Shown here: positions 25,655 to 39,873 of the stretch, piece by piece
Numbering within the stretch: the stretch's first letter is position 1
Layout of the letters: the number at the start of each line of letters is the position of its first letter
Assembly: GCF_021018895.1 (NCBI RefSeq)
Contig: NC_079386.1
Coordinates: 12,021,835 to 12,085,834, forward strand
Reading direction: 5' to 3'
Source of the DNA: Seriola aureovittata
Lineage: Eukaryota; Chordata; Actinopteri; Carangiformes; Carangidae
Length of the DNA: 64,000 bases
Program-made: the position numbers and the translations under genes
The notes under the pieces: model-generated
Told to the model about the DNA's origin: nothing
The model's input: only the letters and a program-made list of their open reading frames with translations
Databases searched by the model: none

Positions 25655-28600
25655 AAGCACGCACTTCACACGCCGTTTGATCTGGCTCTCGCCGAGGTGA
25701 CATCCTGCTGCCAGTAACGAGGCCCGCTCTCGAGGAAGGAGAACCTGAGGTCAAAGAGGCGACTACAATTCCATGGGCTTTCATTTTAGCGCTCAGCTCA
25801 ACCACCCCACCTGTCTTTGAGCTGAGATTAAAGACCTTCAAAAAAAATAGATAGAGAAAGAAAAAGAGGGGTGAAAGAGAGAGAGAGAGAGGGTTGGCGA
25901 AAAAAGTTCAATGACAAAAAAAAAAAAAAAACCCTCAGCTGTCAAAACTCAATGTCATTGTACCTCAAAAGGGAATTGGTAATTGGCCGGGAGAGCAGGG
26001 GAGAAGGGGACTGGAGAGAGGAAGGGACCAGGGCGAGGGGTTCTTCAGCTGTGTAACACCGTTGAGGTATTCTACACGCGTCGTCCGTAGCCCCAGGCAA
26101 AGAGAGGCCAGGTCGGCTGCAGAGGAGCCGCGCCTCAACAGCATAATTCTAAAACAGTATTGATGTCAAAAGGGGAATAGAACTCAGCACTTCCTATTGT
26201 TGTTGGGGTGTATAAAAGACAAAATGGTAGCCCTCCCACAGCGACGAGGGAAAGAAAAAAAAAAAAAAAGATGTTGGCATGACTCATAAAGAGTAACCGC
26301 TAGCTGCTGAATGGTTAACCTAATCACTTGCTGGGAACAGGGGAGGGAGTCTTCTGAATAGAGACAGAAATATTTCAACATAATTGTGTGGTCAAAAGCA
26401 AGATGTGCCAGGTGGAAGCGACGTGTTCACTCTTTGAAACACAATGGTTTTTTTTTTCTTATTTGCATGGGGAAATGCATCTATACCTCAGTAGGAGGTT
26501 CTAGTGTGGAACAAAAACATTTGCCTACAAGAGACACTGACCGCGAGTTCAATGCTTTTATCGCCCCTTTGGAACTAATGATGATAGGGTGATGGCTTCT
26601 ATTTATCCCTGTTCATGCCTGCCCTGCTCTTTAATTCCCATGTTGTGTGTAGTGCGCGGCGTTGGAACGCGTCGACTTCAGAGTTCAAGGGAGGCCAAGT
26701 CGAGCTGATCAAAGAGCAGACTGGGAGTGAGCATCACTTCAAAGGGCCAGTTGTATGGAGGCAGGTCAGACAATAGCTTAGCAAACAGGACACTTAACCA
26801 GGCTGGCACTGCTGGTTACTGAAGGTTTGACTAAAAGCTCAATTGCGTCAAATTAACACATTTTTGTTTGATTACGCTCCCATTTAGACCACAATCCAAA
26901 TCAGTCCATTTATGTAATGACACTAGCGACATCATCTCTTCACAACAAACTCCACCTGCAGGGAAAGAGCTTCTTATTTAGTGATAATCAGTCCAGTCCA
27001 AATAAAGCAACCCCTTCCTTTCCCACTAGCGACAAAGGCCACTGATTAACTATTAAAACCTACATGTAAAAAAAAACTGCTTTGACATAAAAACTCCTTG
27101 TCGTCTTGTCTGAGGCCTCAGCCCTCACATCACCAAAACAAAGCAGCTTGTGACATGAAACATTTTCGTGATGAATATTTTAGCATCAAACCCTGGCAGG
27201 TTGAAAGCCACATCTCTGCAGTTTCCTTCACTCTCCGAATGCCAGATTGTTTGGCTTAAGCCAGTCACTCAGTCTGACCTCCCACCTAATACTTCATTGG
27301 TAGATTTACTTTCTTTGGCCATTTGGATATATTACTAAATCCTACAAGGTTTATCCAGATGGTCACTATCCAGTGTGTGTGACAGTCCAGAAAAAAAAAA
27401 GGCAGTAACAGGCAAAGAGCGGATTCACCCAGATATCTTTGCAGCTCTCTGCCTTTAATATTTCAAGGTTGTGAACATAATACTTGCATGCTCTGGGACA
27501 GAGAAACTCACTTCAAAGGAAGGGTGTGTTTAACCTAGAAAATACAGCAATTCAGTAAAATGGATAGTTTTAAAAAAAAAAGTATGTATCTGATTCTGTC
27601 TGCACAGCCTAGGGTTCAGCTATGGACGCAAATTCAAAACTAGAAGAGGAAGCAAGGTGGGCACATGACAGCACAACTGTCAGGGAGCTCCAAGGGGGTT
27701 GATTTGAGCTCTGTATGTAGGGTACAGCGGCATCTGGGCTCATGCGAATGCGCACATGTGTGTGTGTGTGTGTGTCCATATAAAGACAGCGACACATAAG
27801 CTCCGCTGCCGCTTTTCAGCAAAGATGTAAAAATGATGCGGTCTGTGTGTGTTCCCTTTCTCTCCAGCCCTGCATCCACTGCCTCATCTTTTGTGCCTTT
27901 GACACGCTTGTACGTTCTGGGTTCTTTTTTCCACGGTGCTATGTCATGATCAATTTACCGCTCGGTACATGACGGCCCCTAGCGCCTCAGAGGATTTGAA
28001 GGACTTTGTGTGCAATCCCAGCCTGCTTCGCTTTCTCTCCCACATACAAAACGGGCATTTGTATTCTTATCCCGCTTTGGCCGCTGAGCGAGATTGTGTC
28101 CCAGCTTTTGCCTCTCTGATTCCAGGTTATTGTTTGGGAGAGAAATCACACCAAATCTTGCCGAGCAGACGCCAACTGGCGGCTCTCTCTCATTTTCACT
28201 CTATATATATATATCATTTTTTAGCCACTCTGCTTCCAACTGTGTGAGGTCGAGGGGGTCAATCTGGTAATCTTACAGAACTCTAGCTGTATGTGTGTAC
28301 CTGTTTGCGTGTATGCATACTTGTGTGTGTGTGTGTGTGTGTGTTTGTGTGTGTGTATGCGTGCAGATCGAGAGAAAGCGAAAGCACTGAAGCATTTTGG
28401 AAAACATCAGGCTCAATCAGTGCTCATTTGTTCGGGGACCCTGAGAAACTGAGCTTATTGCTTCACAGTGACAGAGTGGGACAGAACCATTGATAAGTGC
28501 TGTTCTACACAACCGCAGTATGTTTGTGCACCTGTCTGCTTTTTTTTTTTTTTTTCTTCTTATTCTTTTGAAACGTGCTTCTGTCAGCACAGAACACAAA

Positions 28601-28916
28601 TATGGCTCGGCATATGTTAAAACATAAAGCAACAATGTCCTCCATGTTCAATATCCCCCCCTCCCCCCCATCATTCAAGCTCGAACGCCCGCCAGAGATG
28701 GCCTTAAAGTTTTCTTGCGAAGAACACAACAAACCTAGAAAACATGTTAGCTTTCAGTAGTTCACTTTTTTTCTCTTTACTCTGAGAAATGGAGTAAAAT
28801 GCTAAGTAGCCGCGCTAATAATCCACCGAAGCAAGAACATGCTTTCTAGGACATTTGCAATTCAACAACTGTCATCAGTGCTAATGCATACTACGCCACT
28901 GGCAAGGCTATGGCTG

Positions 28917-28918
<2 letters not shown>

Positions 28919-28971
<53 letters not shown>
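28919..28971. repeat. (TG)n microsatellite
   Basis: Uninterrupted TG array of about 53 bases. Confidence 0.95.
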
Positions 28972-28973
<2 letters not shown>

Positions 28974-30961
28974 GTGGGCTCACATTATTAAGCTGGCCGG
29001 GACTGAATGTATTCAACGCAACCTGCATCGTGTATTGCGTTGCTCATTCACTCCCCCCCCCCTTCCCTCCTTTTCTTTTTCTCTACCGTCATTCTTTTTA
29101 CTCCTCTCTTCCTCATCCATCTATTCTTTCTTTCTTTCTCTCTTTCCTTCCATCTCTCTGTGATCCTGCAGCCACCTGGCGCGTGTCCCACAGTGGGGGA
29201 ATTTTACAGCAGGCCTGTCTTTACTCTTCTTTCTAATTGAATAATGCACTGTAGTATAAAATCTCCCTCATTAAAACGGGGCCTTCTACGGATTAAAATG
29301 CTGAGGCGAACACATTTTCCGCATGCAAAGGTAACTTTAATGTATTCAGTTACCTCCAGTAATGAAGTGAAAATGAGACTTGACCCACGGACTCCAATTT
29401 ATGTGTTCGCTAAGGGCTGGTGGCGCGCTCCGACCTCTTGCTACATGAGCGGGTCTATCGGACGCGTCACCCGCATCGCTGGACGCTGCGACTGCTAGTG
29501 CACGTCAGAACCTTTTCAAATGCTGCTGTTCGTCCCGCAACATTTCATACCCACCTCACAGCAGAATCTATGTTAATGTTTAAAGGAATATTAATCTGAT
29601 CAATAACCGCCGTGCTATGTTTGTCAGTGCTCTCGGTACCCCCGAGGCAGCCAATGGAGAACATCCCCACGTGATCTACTGCAGCCTCACAGACATCAAT
29701 ACTCCTCTTTTTTCATTATTTCTTTATTTTTATCAGTGCTAGTAGAAATACAGTTAACAGCACAGTACATTATGCTCTAGTAGTAGCATAGCAGTGATTA
29801 ATAATTCAAGTCCAACATAATTTAGTTCACTAATTGGTCGGGATCGCCTCCCGAAAACATGTCCAAGCAGAAATGATTGCATATTTCTCTTTATTTATTT
29901 TGTTTATTTACACACTTAGTTATTTTTGATCCACACAAGATGAGTGTGCTAATGTGCTCTGGCTCTGGCGCACGATCTAGGTCTCTCCAGTCATCCATCC
30001 TTAGTGTTAGACCTACATTTAAATATATTACATCATGGTACAACTCCAGTAACTGGAGCAAGAGGACTAACAAAAACAAAACGGCGCAGTTAACCAGGAA
30101 ACAGACTTGTATCATAGCTGTGTAGGTTGGCAGCTACAATAGCAGCTGACCTGAGATCAGCAACAGAGAAGAGGCAGCTGCTTCCTTCCACCAAGACCCG
30201 GCTCACGACAGAGACCGCTGGCCTCTGTCCTTCTTTTTTCAGCCTATCTTAGCACATCCTGCCTGGGCACACAGTCAGCAAGTTTAATATCATTTATTTG
30301 CACAAAACCTACTGGGCAGACAGAGGGCAAAAAGCCATGAAAAGGGTGTCAAGCATGTGGACTCCAATGATAAAATTTGTTAACCAAACCTCTCTTCTTC
30401 CTTCTTCCCCCTTTTTTTTTTTTCTTTCTGCCTCTCCTATTTGGAAAGCATAGAGAGAGACTGTAAACCCCATGGTATAATTTCAAATTAACCAACCTCA
30501 TCCTAGTATGGATATGAGATTTCTTCGGCTAATATTGATATGCAGAGTTTTTCTCATTATCCCAGGCGAATGAAACCACTACAAACAACACCCGGGCAAC
30601 CGTGTCTCATGCGAGGCATGGAGGAGAAGAAAAAAGAAGAAGAAAGAAAAGTTAATGTTTAATTTGGGAAAACAACGCCCTGACTAATGAATTTCCTAAG
30701 TTTGCTGCCTTGCTTACATCTCCTTGTTTGGCTTTGTTTTAACAGAGCATGCTGATTTAGAAAAATGAGGGGCAGCAAGAGCAGGGGCGGAGACAAGTGA
30801 AAAAAAAAAAAAAAAAGATGTTTGTGCAGAAAACACCTTATTTGGAATTTTCTGAGGTGATCCCACCGTGCTGAGCCAAACTGAAATGTTGGAGCTAAGT
30901 GTAAGACAAGAAACGGCTTACGTGAGGAGTACGCTGCCAGAGGCATTTTAATGATCTTTGG

Positions 30962-30964
<3 letters not shown>

Positions 30965-31000
<36 letters not shown>
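30965..31000. repeat. (CA)n microsatellite
   Basis: CA array of about 36 bases. Confidence 0.93.
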
Positions 31001-31003
<3 letters not shown>

Positions 31004-31720
31004 GAACGTGACCAACAGACGGTGCTCATCTGAGCCCCAGACATGAACTGAATTATGTCTGTATACAGAAGCTAACATCTCCTTGTAGCATCGCATAAAT
31101 CTAGGGAAAAAGAGACAGGTAGCCGAGTGTCATGGGTGGCCTCAAAGATGTGAGGATATGAGCCGAAAAAGAAGAGTTCAGCTCGAGTTCATGACAGCGT
31201 CTCCAGTCTTTTCTGGAACTAATGTTTACTTTCAAAATAACTATATATCAGACATAAAGTAGTTATTAATTATGCAACAGGAGTAGACATCACTTCCTTT
31301 AGATGTCCTGTATCTTATTTCTTTTGGGAAGGAGAATGTCTTTTTTTTATCACAGTGTGATTTTCTATCACTTTTCCTTAGAATATGCAGCACCAAAATT
31401 TATAGGTGACTCATACTTCTTCTCTGACTGTAGCGTTTCTGAAGCAACGTTTATAAAGGCTAAAGAAATGTCTGGAATTAAAAAAAAAAAAAAAAAAAAC
31501 AAAACAAACAACATTATGATATGAGCAGCCTGCCTGCGCCCAACGCCCCCTTCCCCAATTCCTCAGCTTTCAACTCCTGGCTCATCCCAGTTACTAGAAA
31601 TACTGTACCTCTGAAGTGGAATGTGTAATGTTTTCCTTTTATTTCATGTAACATTTTCTTTTAATCGGACTGGATGTTCTCTTTTAATGTATGAACAAAC
31701 TGTATGAACTGATCTCCGCA

Positions 31721-32012
31721 AATAAACGTACACTTAATGATTAAGCAAGATAAACATACTTTGTACCCTGGATGAAAGTTGAACTGTCTGCTTAAACATG
31801 TTGTATTTGATAGTCACTGTGTAAAAGAGCTGAGTTAGAGATTGGAAGGTGTCCAGACTCCAGGCTGCACCCTATTTGGCCAAATAGTAATGTGTTGATC
31901 CTTGCCTCTGCTTATGATCATTGTGTTGATTGCTGGTTGTTCATTCTAATTTGACATAGTGTTCAGTAATAAATCTTTGAATCTTGACAGACTCATTGTT
32001 GTCTGCTTTTCT
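31721..32012 (+). terminator. possible polyadenylation region of an antisense transcript
   Basis: AATAAA occurs at 31721-31726 and 31968-31973 on the plus strand. The second is followed 18 bases later by a T/GT-rich stretch (CATTGTTGTCTGCTTTTC). The preceding 450 bases are free of long simple repeats and read like a 3' UTR, though no ORF precedes them. AATAAA is common by chance, so this is only a candidate. Confidence 0.2.
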
Positions 32013-32131
32013 CACCTTAGAGCAAAATTGCCTCTACAGAATAACTTTGCCGCGCGCTTTGACCTGGTTGCACTCATGAAAGGAAGGCGCCACAGCTACA
32101 GATGCACATACTGACGAGCTGCATGCTTTGC

Positions 32132-32137
<6 letters not shown>

Positions 32138-32165
<28 letters not shown>
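32138..32165. repeat. (GA)n microsatellite
   Basis: GA array of about 28 bases. Confidence 0.93.
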
Positions 32166-32826
32166 GTTGAAGGTGCCTTGGTAGCTAATGCTAACCGTGT
32201 GCATACCTTCAGACCACATGACAGAAACAGAAGCCGCCGCCGTTGAATTCCACTTTGACAGCACGTCATTAACACTTGGCGCTGATACACACAAACGGGA
32301 TGGACGCGCCCTCTCAAACTCAAAACAACAAAAACAAAACAAAAAAAAAAACCCAGCACAGAAACAGTAGCAGCAGTGAATCCTGCCATCACAGCTCATT
32401 TTAAGAGATGTTAAGCCTGAAACTATTTCTGAGGTGTGAGCTTCACAACAACAACCGCTGCAGTGATAATCTGCCTCCAGCCTGTGAGGAGTTCCAGTTA
32501 AACCAGGTATGCTGAGAGGGGGAGGGGGGTTTAGTGGTTGCACCACTCTCCAACCTGGCACCGAGCTTGGCCTAGTTAGGGAACCATTACCCTTGTCAGA
32601 ACCTTCTGTCAACGTGAAAGCAACCTTGCTCATTCGCACGTCGTATTTTCACAGCACGTCATTTCCCAAACTGCGTGCCAGTACCATCTTCTAGTGGGGT
32701 TTGGAAACGACTGCAAACTCCCAGCGACGCTCTCAACTTTGACACAATTCAATACTTCAAAGACTTACTGCATATTACTCAGATATCACTGTTTGTTTAA
32801 TAAAATAAAAGAGATTCATTTCCATC

Positions 32827-32871
32827 CACACACACACACACACACACACAAGCGCACACACACACACACAC
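32827..32871. repeat. (CA)n microsatellite
   Basis: CA array with one AGCG interruption. Confidence 0.92.
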
Positions 32872-33307
32872 AGACATCCCTGGAGGGTGAGAGGAATGTG
32901 TTTGTTCCAACTTAGCACAATAAATGCAATTACACTGGGTATTTAATGTTTTTTTCATGTTTTTTTTCTCCTCCTTTTGTACTTTTATAACAAGAGCCTT
33001 GTCAGTCTGTAATTAGTGATCACTGAGAGGAATCAAAAAAACAAGAAAGGCTTGTTTTTGTTGAGCTCCTTGCTTCTCTCCGTCTTCCTTTTTCTCCCCC
33101 GAGGGGGGGAAGACGCCTCGCACGCAATTTGATTCGGAGCCGCAGTTGACTTCAGACAACGTTAACTCTTGGAGACTCGTGCCCATATACGCTCGCAACC
33201 TTGTGAGATTTCTGCTATTAATAAAAGTCAACGTGGCCGTGGAGTGGATGAAACACTAAATAGCTTCTTTTTTTTTCACTTCCAAAAGGCCTTTGTCTCT
33301 GTGCTTT

Positions 33308-33308
33308 G

Positions 33309-33347
<39 letters not shown>

Positions 33348-33349
33348 AT
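33308..33349. repeat. (AT)n microsatellite
   Basis: About 42 bases of alternating AT with one TT phase shift near 33337. It is self-complementary. Confidence 0.9.
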
Positions 33350-35188
33350 CACTGTTTACAGAGGTGACACCAACAGAGGGCTGAAATCTTGAATATGTGT
33401 GGAAAAAAACACGTGTTTCGAAGCATTCATTTTATTTTCACTATATTGAATGTTAAATTAAGTTAAATTCATTAAGCATGTTACGCAACTTGAGACTTCC
33501 CTTGGTAAAGAATCACGATTTTCCAAAAGTCTATGACACTGAACAGGAGAAAACTCTTAAATCAGCCTGTATAATACAGGCGCCCCGCTGCCAGCGCTCT
33601 CTCCTGCTGCGTATCTTTAGCTGATCTCCGCTCTTTGTGTTATAAGAGCTGTGCTAAACTACAGTAACTCAGACAGCTGGCCCTCCTGGAGATGTTTTCT
33701 GGCCTGAGTTATTGTTTATCAAATCCAGATCCTCTCAGAAAACGCTATGAAAACAGCACGGAAGAAAAGCTTTTTTAGACTGTCGGTGAAGTGAAAGGTC
33801 AGGAATGTTTCACTGACAAACAAAAATAAGGCGAAGACATCCTTAAAGATACAGAATTTTACAAGGTACAGAAGGGGAATAATTTGCCTAAAGCAGCCGT
33901 AACACCGTGTGGGGAGGAGGTGGTGCAAAGGTGGATAAAACTTGTGCCTCATGAATTTGTGTTTAAGTGCTGTTGACACATCTGGCGGACAGGTCCACAC
34001 GGGAGAGTGTTAGAAAAAGGTAACGGCAGCGGCACCACATAGCAACAAGAACCCGGGGTTACATCAATCTCAGATGGACTGAATGCGAAAGAAAATGTTT
34101 TTGATTTAAAAAAAAAAAAGGTATATATTTTTGTCTGTTCTGTCAGAGCCAACAGTTTTCTCCGTCGTTGTGACTTGTGAGGCTGACAGGAACGGCCGTC
34201 TAGACAAGGGCGGGCCGGCGGGCGGGGGTGGGGGGGGGGTGGGTGGGTCGAGAGCCAGGTGGTCTTTATAAACACTCCCATTAGAGATTGGAGCCGGCGC
34301 TTGTTTGAATAACTTTCAAATATGAAGGCCTGGTGTTTATCCACCATTGATCCCTCCTATGCATTACACCTCGCTGGGAGGACTGGACCGCCGTCAGTAA
34401 CTGCCATTACAGGAAATCTATACCTATACCTAATACCCTTGTTATTATGAATGCTCATTTTAAAATTTCAATAACAGAGGAGCAGTTATCATTATTTGTT
34501 CAGGAGTAGCTGAAGATGGGTGGGTTTCTAGAGGTTTTACTCTGCCGTCTGCATCATTTTCACAAACACTATCTGAGTGTTGTAATATGCAGGCAAAACA
34601 TATATGCATAACTTGTAGTTCTGTAAATTCCTGCCTCATTGATATGCCAGCGCAGGGAAGCCATCACGTCTCCCGGTAGCTGCAGGGGGTCCCGGGCTGC
34701 GGCTGCAGCGATGCGGAGAACATCGGAAGAAAAACAAGCTCGCGAGAGGGGAGCGGCTTTTAAATTGAAATGTGCATCAAAGATGTATAGATAGCCAGAC
34801 TTATAGAGTCGCAGAGAGCCCTGCAGCCATTCTGGGCTTGTGATGAAACAATGACCCAGGAAGCTGCCAAATTTAGAGACAAGCTGGGTCTCCCAGGAAG
34901 CATCTCCATTTGGGCAGGAATGGCAAGTGTGACCCTCATCTCTCTGCTCCTCACCTCATACTAATTGAATCAGGCTGCTGCCCAGGATAATTCTGTGTGT
35001 GCGTGTGCGTGTGTGTGTGTGCGGGGAGAGAGAGAGACATACTGTGGAGGCGTGTGTCTGTGTGTGTGTGTTAAACCAGGTTTAAAATCGTTGAAATAGT
35101 GTCTTACTGTGGTGACCCTAGCTTCAGATAACCATCCAATATATTTCACATGTGAAAGGACTGGGAATATTGTGTCCACACACAACAA

Positions 35189-35263
35189 CCCACCAGTCCC
35201 CCCCCCCCACCACCAGTCCCCCCCACCCCACCACCCCACCACCACCCCACCACCACCACCACT
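35189..35263. repeat. C-rich CCA/CCCCA minisatellite-like tract
   Basis: Irregular repeats of CCACCACC and CCCCACC with two CAGTCCCC blocks. The complement is strongly G-rich. Confidence 0.85.
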
Positions 35264-37484
35264 AAAACCAACTGGGGCAAATATATAGTGGCTCTAAAAG
35301 GTCATGAGAATCTCTTTCAGAAAATATCTATTAAAATCCCTCCCGGACATTCCCTGGGAAATTATGCCTTATAAATTTGTCGACTTCCCACCCTGACACC
35401 CACTTCTGATACTCGGCTTTTTACTCTATTCTGATGCATGGATTTAATTAAGAAACAGCGGAATAAACATTAAAAATGTATGATTGGAAATTGCCTCAAG
35501 TTCTAAATTTCTTCTTTTTTTTTTTCCTTTTTCTTTTTGTCTCCTTTCATACCGCCTTCCGTTGAATACACGAAAACAATGTTTAAGCACTGTTCAGAGC
35601 CTTCCTGGTTCATTAATTAAAGTTTTTTTTTTTTTTTTTGATGTGAAAGACCAATACGTTCTTTTGGAGACTCTGCATCATCAAGGCCAGACATGGACAC
35701 AAAGACAGAGGGCATGCTCAAGGGGAAAGACTCTTGTTAGTTTGCCTGTCTGTAATTTCTAACGCTCGCTCAGCAGCTACGACACCAGCGCTCTCATCAG
35801 CGTGCGAGATTTAAACAGGGCTTTGAGGAGCTTGTGCCTAATAATTAGTCGGTAGTCTGCTTTAAGAATGTTGAGGTAAACAGGGTTTAATTAGGAAGGC
35901 TAGAGCAATCTGGGACAGATGTTGTTGCAGGAGGGATCACGCTGCGACTGTTTTTGGGTTTGTGTCGCAGTTAGAAAAAGAGGAAGCATTTCTCGTGCTT
36001 CCAGAAAGACAAAAATAACTAACTGTTTCAAACAATTTCTTATATACACACACACACACACATACACGCACATTCATGACGTGTCTGGTGCGCAAGCGTG
36101 ATCTTGTTGTGTTGTTAAGGAGCTTATGTTGATAATGGCGCACAAACGCGCCCCGTGAAAACAGAGCGGACAGAGCAAAACAAGAAAATTCCAGCACTTG
36201 TTGTATAGAGAACAATATTGGAAAACATGTGCCAAAATGTGTCCGTTTCACTTATGGTGTTGTGAGAATTGCAAGTGCTGCTGTAAATCTGTTTCTCAGC
36301 ATTTAAAGAGCTTATTCCCACGGCCCTGCAGGGTGGGTCCCTGACAGTTTACCTTCAGGGAAAGGGAAGGTGTAAGGGGGGGGGGGGACACAGGTAGCCC
36401 GAGAATGTCTTCCCGACTTCCCCGCTAAGTGGCAGCTGCACGGCTTAAAAACCTGCTGATGGGATCGCAGGGCTCCACCTGGGCTTAAGTCGCCCCCTGC
36501 ACCAGATGACACTCTCCTCAGACGGGCAGTGGCTGAACAAGGATCAGCAGCTCAACAATGTGGCAGTCAGTGCACCATTTTGGGAAAGTAACAAAAGCAA
36601 ACACACCTAAGGCGGGTTTTATGGATTCTAAGCCTTAAATAACCACGTCCGCTTAAGCTGGAAGAACAGAGGAGGGGGAGGACGGGAGTGTGAGAATGAG
36701 AGAGAGAGCAAAAAAAAAAAAAACACAAGAGAAAGAGATGGAGGAGTGAGAGAATTGAGTGTTAAAACAGAGATGATGAGAAGCGGGAAGAGAGAGAGAG
36801 AGAAAAAAAAAACCTTTGAGGGGCAGATGATGAGGATGACAGCAAAGCGGTGGGAGGGAAGGAGGGAGTGAGAGAGAGAGAGAGAGAAAAAAAAATCACG
36901 CATTCTTGACAAAAGCAACATGGCAGGATCACACAGCTATTTTTCATTCACACTCCTCTGCATTCGCACATGATTCCAAAGGTACCCAAGCCCCAAGGAA
37001 GCCTTCCAGCGAGCACTGTTTGCCAATTTTTCAAACCTGTCACTCCCTCTCGGTGTATCAGCTCGTGCCGCACAAAGGGGGCCTCCTCCTAGTGCTGTCG
37101 CTATTGTTGTTGTCATTGTGCCGATGCAAGGTAAACACGTGAGGCGGTGTCGTCTACCGACACCCCCCCCCGCCCGCCCACTCCCACAATGCATCACTCT
37201 CACATACACTGTAAGGTGACAAAAACATTACTGCAGGTGGGACATGGGGGGGGGGGGTTCTGACAAGAAGCACACACACATATTCCACGTAGCATATTTC
37301 AGTGGGTGTTGGGGGGGGTGGGGTGCGGGTGCGGGTGGGGTGGGGTCACATGAACGCCTGAAAGTATGACTTGTGAAAATAGGCGACGATGGCTTGAGTA
37401 ATGCGTGAAGGAGAGGAAGTGGAAATTGTACACATTGCCTTGTCAGTTCAGCAGTGGCAGTGTGTGGAGGGAAGCTGTTTGCCG

Positions 37485-37516
<32 letters not shown>
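37485..37516. repeat. C32 homopolymer
   Basis: Thirty-two consecutive C residues, the longest pure homopolymer in the window. Confidence 0.95.
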
Positions 37517-37518
<2 letters not shown>

Positions 37519-39848
37519 ACTGTCTTCCTCAGTCTCAACCTTTTTACACCTCCTGGATTCTAATAAAAACAGCTGAGCCTCAGACGCTGCCTCGCCTACA
37601 GTGAGCTGCGTGCTAAGCCGTTAAAAAAACACACAGGCCGGGGCAGCTGCAGGCGCGGCAGGTAAAATGTAGTCAATAGCAAGTGTTAGTGTGGTTCTGA
37701 CGCCTGAGGAACATGTCTGCCACATGCAAAGACTCACATGCCTGGACCCTTTTTTCTCACACACGTGCGCACACACCCACACACACACAAAGGTATACAC
37801 CATTCACTGCCCACGGTGTTCATTATGAGCTTTGACACAAAGTCCACAGAGACGCTGAGGCTAGTAATCAAGCAGGAGCTTCTGTATGTTCCTGAAGGCA
37901 TCCTTGTCACCGCTGTAGACTGGGGTGGGGGGTGGGGGGGGTATTGTATTTAAAGAATATTCTTTAGGCTTAGGTTAATATTTCATGTTTGATTCACATT
38001 TTCATTTGTTGAAATTGATATCCCTCAGCATGACACCTGCTCACACTGCCCTGAAATGATAGCAGGAATGTGAGGGTTAAAAAGAAAAACAACCAAAAAA
38101 AAAAAAAAAAAAAGGTGGGTGTTTATCATTAAGGTGTAGAGCAAACATGTCGAAGCGCTGCGGGCGGCCTGGGGGGAATTTCTACAGCAACTTACAATCA
38201 GACACGTTCATGTTGTCGCATAAGCGAAGTCCCACTTCATTAGGCCGCACGAATGCCAAGAGTTATTACAGTCAAGAGACGCTCTCCAGTTGGATTTGCA
38301 CATGCACAATATGCGCACACAGACACACACACCCCCACCCACCCCTCGAGTTCATTCCTGTCATGGCTGCTTCTGGTTTTTAAGCTGGAGCACTTTACAT
38401 TTCACTGCCGTCCAATCACTTGGTCATTCACTCCATTCCTTATGCTCGGGCATTTTACTGTATTTATTCGACATTCCTCCTTTTTTTGATCCCTGACACC
38501 AGCTCTCTTTTAATCTGTCTGAATGAATTCATTGCTATTCAGCCGTCATGCTCCTCAGATATGGGATGAAATATAGAGGACTTGTTTCATCTGTCTTTAA
38601 GATTCATGGGCTATTTGATACTCTGGAATGTTTGAAAACACAAAATTCCTATGTGGCGCATCACATCAATAACAAGATTTTGACCTTGCAAGGCATGTCT
38701 TTTCTCAAAGGGGGGGGGGGTTGGATGTGATGTGATTCAGATCTTTTAAAATGCATTTGTTTAGCTCATTCTTCTCCACTGGCTCAAAAAAAAAATATGG
38801 CGCGCATATTGTACTTCGAATCTCTGTAGTCGGCGTTTCCCAGGCAGGAATAGAAGTAGGAAATGGTTAACCAGCAACCTAACCAGACTTGCGGGGTGGC
38901 GATGAAATACTGGCCTTGAGTTTAAAGAGCAAAGCATTGTGCAGCCACTGATGTTCTCTCGCTGTCTAATTTGATCTCATGAATCCAGAACTCAAAGTGG
39001 GGAGGGCAGTAAATTACGGATCCCTAAGGAGCTGTGACACAGGGAAGAGATGAGCCCATTGTAGTAAAGCAACTGCTGCCAATTTAGTGTTCAGGGACCT
39101 TCATCTTTGAAATGCTCCCCGCTCGCCCAGGTGGCTTTATCAAAAGAGTTTAGTGGAACATGACGTTCCCACGCCTCATCCAACTCCGGGCCAAAGCTGT
39201 TAGAATACCGTGACTTTTTTTATTTTTTTTCGGGGAGGATGTCGACCCTGAGCTCCGCTTTTGGCAGTGATGTGTCTGAATTACTGGGTACAAGCAAGAT
39301 GAGAGAGCAGCGAAAAAACCTTTTGAAAAACTCCAGGCGTTTGGCCATGGGAGAAGTTGCGGGCGGCGGAGGTATATTGCCATAGTAACAATGGATAGCC
39401 CACCAAAGATTCCTGAGCAAACACAGGCATACGGTTTAAACAGCGACTGAGGACCCTCGCCAGCGTGCCTCCCTGCTCAAACAAAATCACGCTGGCACAG
39501 ATAACGCTGACATTTTAAACATAAATTACAAGGTCTCCAATTGTCATGTCATGTCCCCAATTCACTAAGAGAAGAGGCTGCCACGGCGAAGAAGAGCTTA
39601 TTCAAAGAGATTCAAAGGAGTAGGCACACACAAAGCGCACACCCCTGACGTAAATCTTTCAAATGTACAGAGGAAGAGGAAGAGGACGGGAGGCGAGAGC
39701 CGTTAGCGCGTTTAAGCACATTTGCGTAGACATCAAATGAGCCGCCCCGCGATTGGCTTCACGGGGGGAAAAGTAATCTGCGCTACTCAAATATTTGCCG
39801 CTGCAGCCGCCGCAGAATTCTGATGGTGATTACACAGTGAGTAACTGT

Positions 39849-39873
39849 CCCCCCCCCCCCCCCCCCCCCCCCC
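39849..39873. repeat. C25 homopolymer
   Basis: Twenty-five consecutive C residues. Confidence 0.95.

Noticed and set aside
32034..32639. 201-codon open frame on the minus strand
   Set aside because: It runs through a (GA)n array and A-rich runs. The residue composition is repetitive and no family is recognisable.
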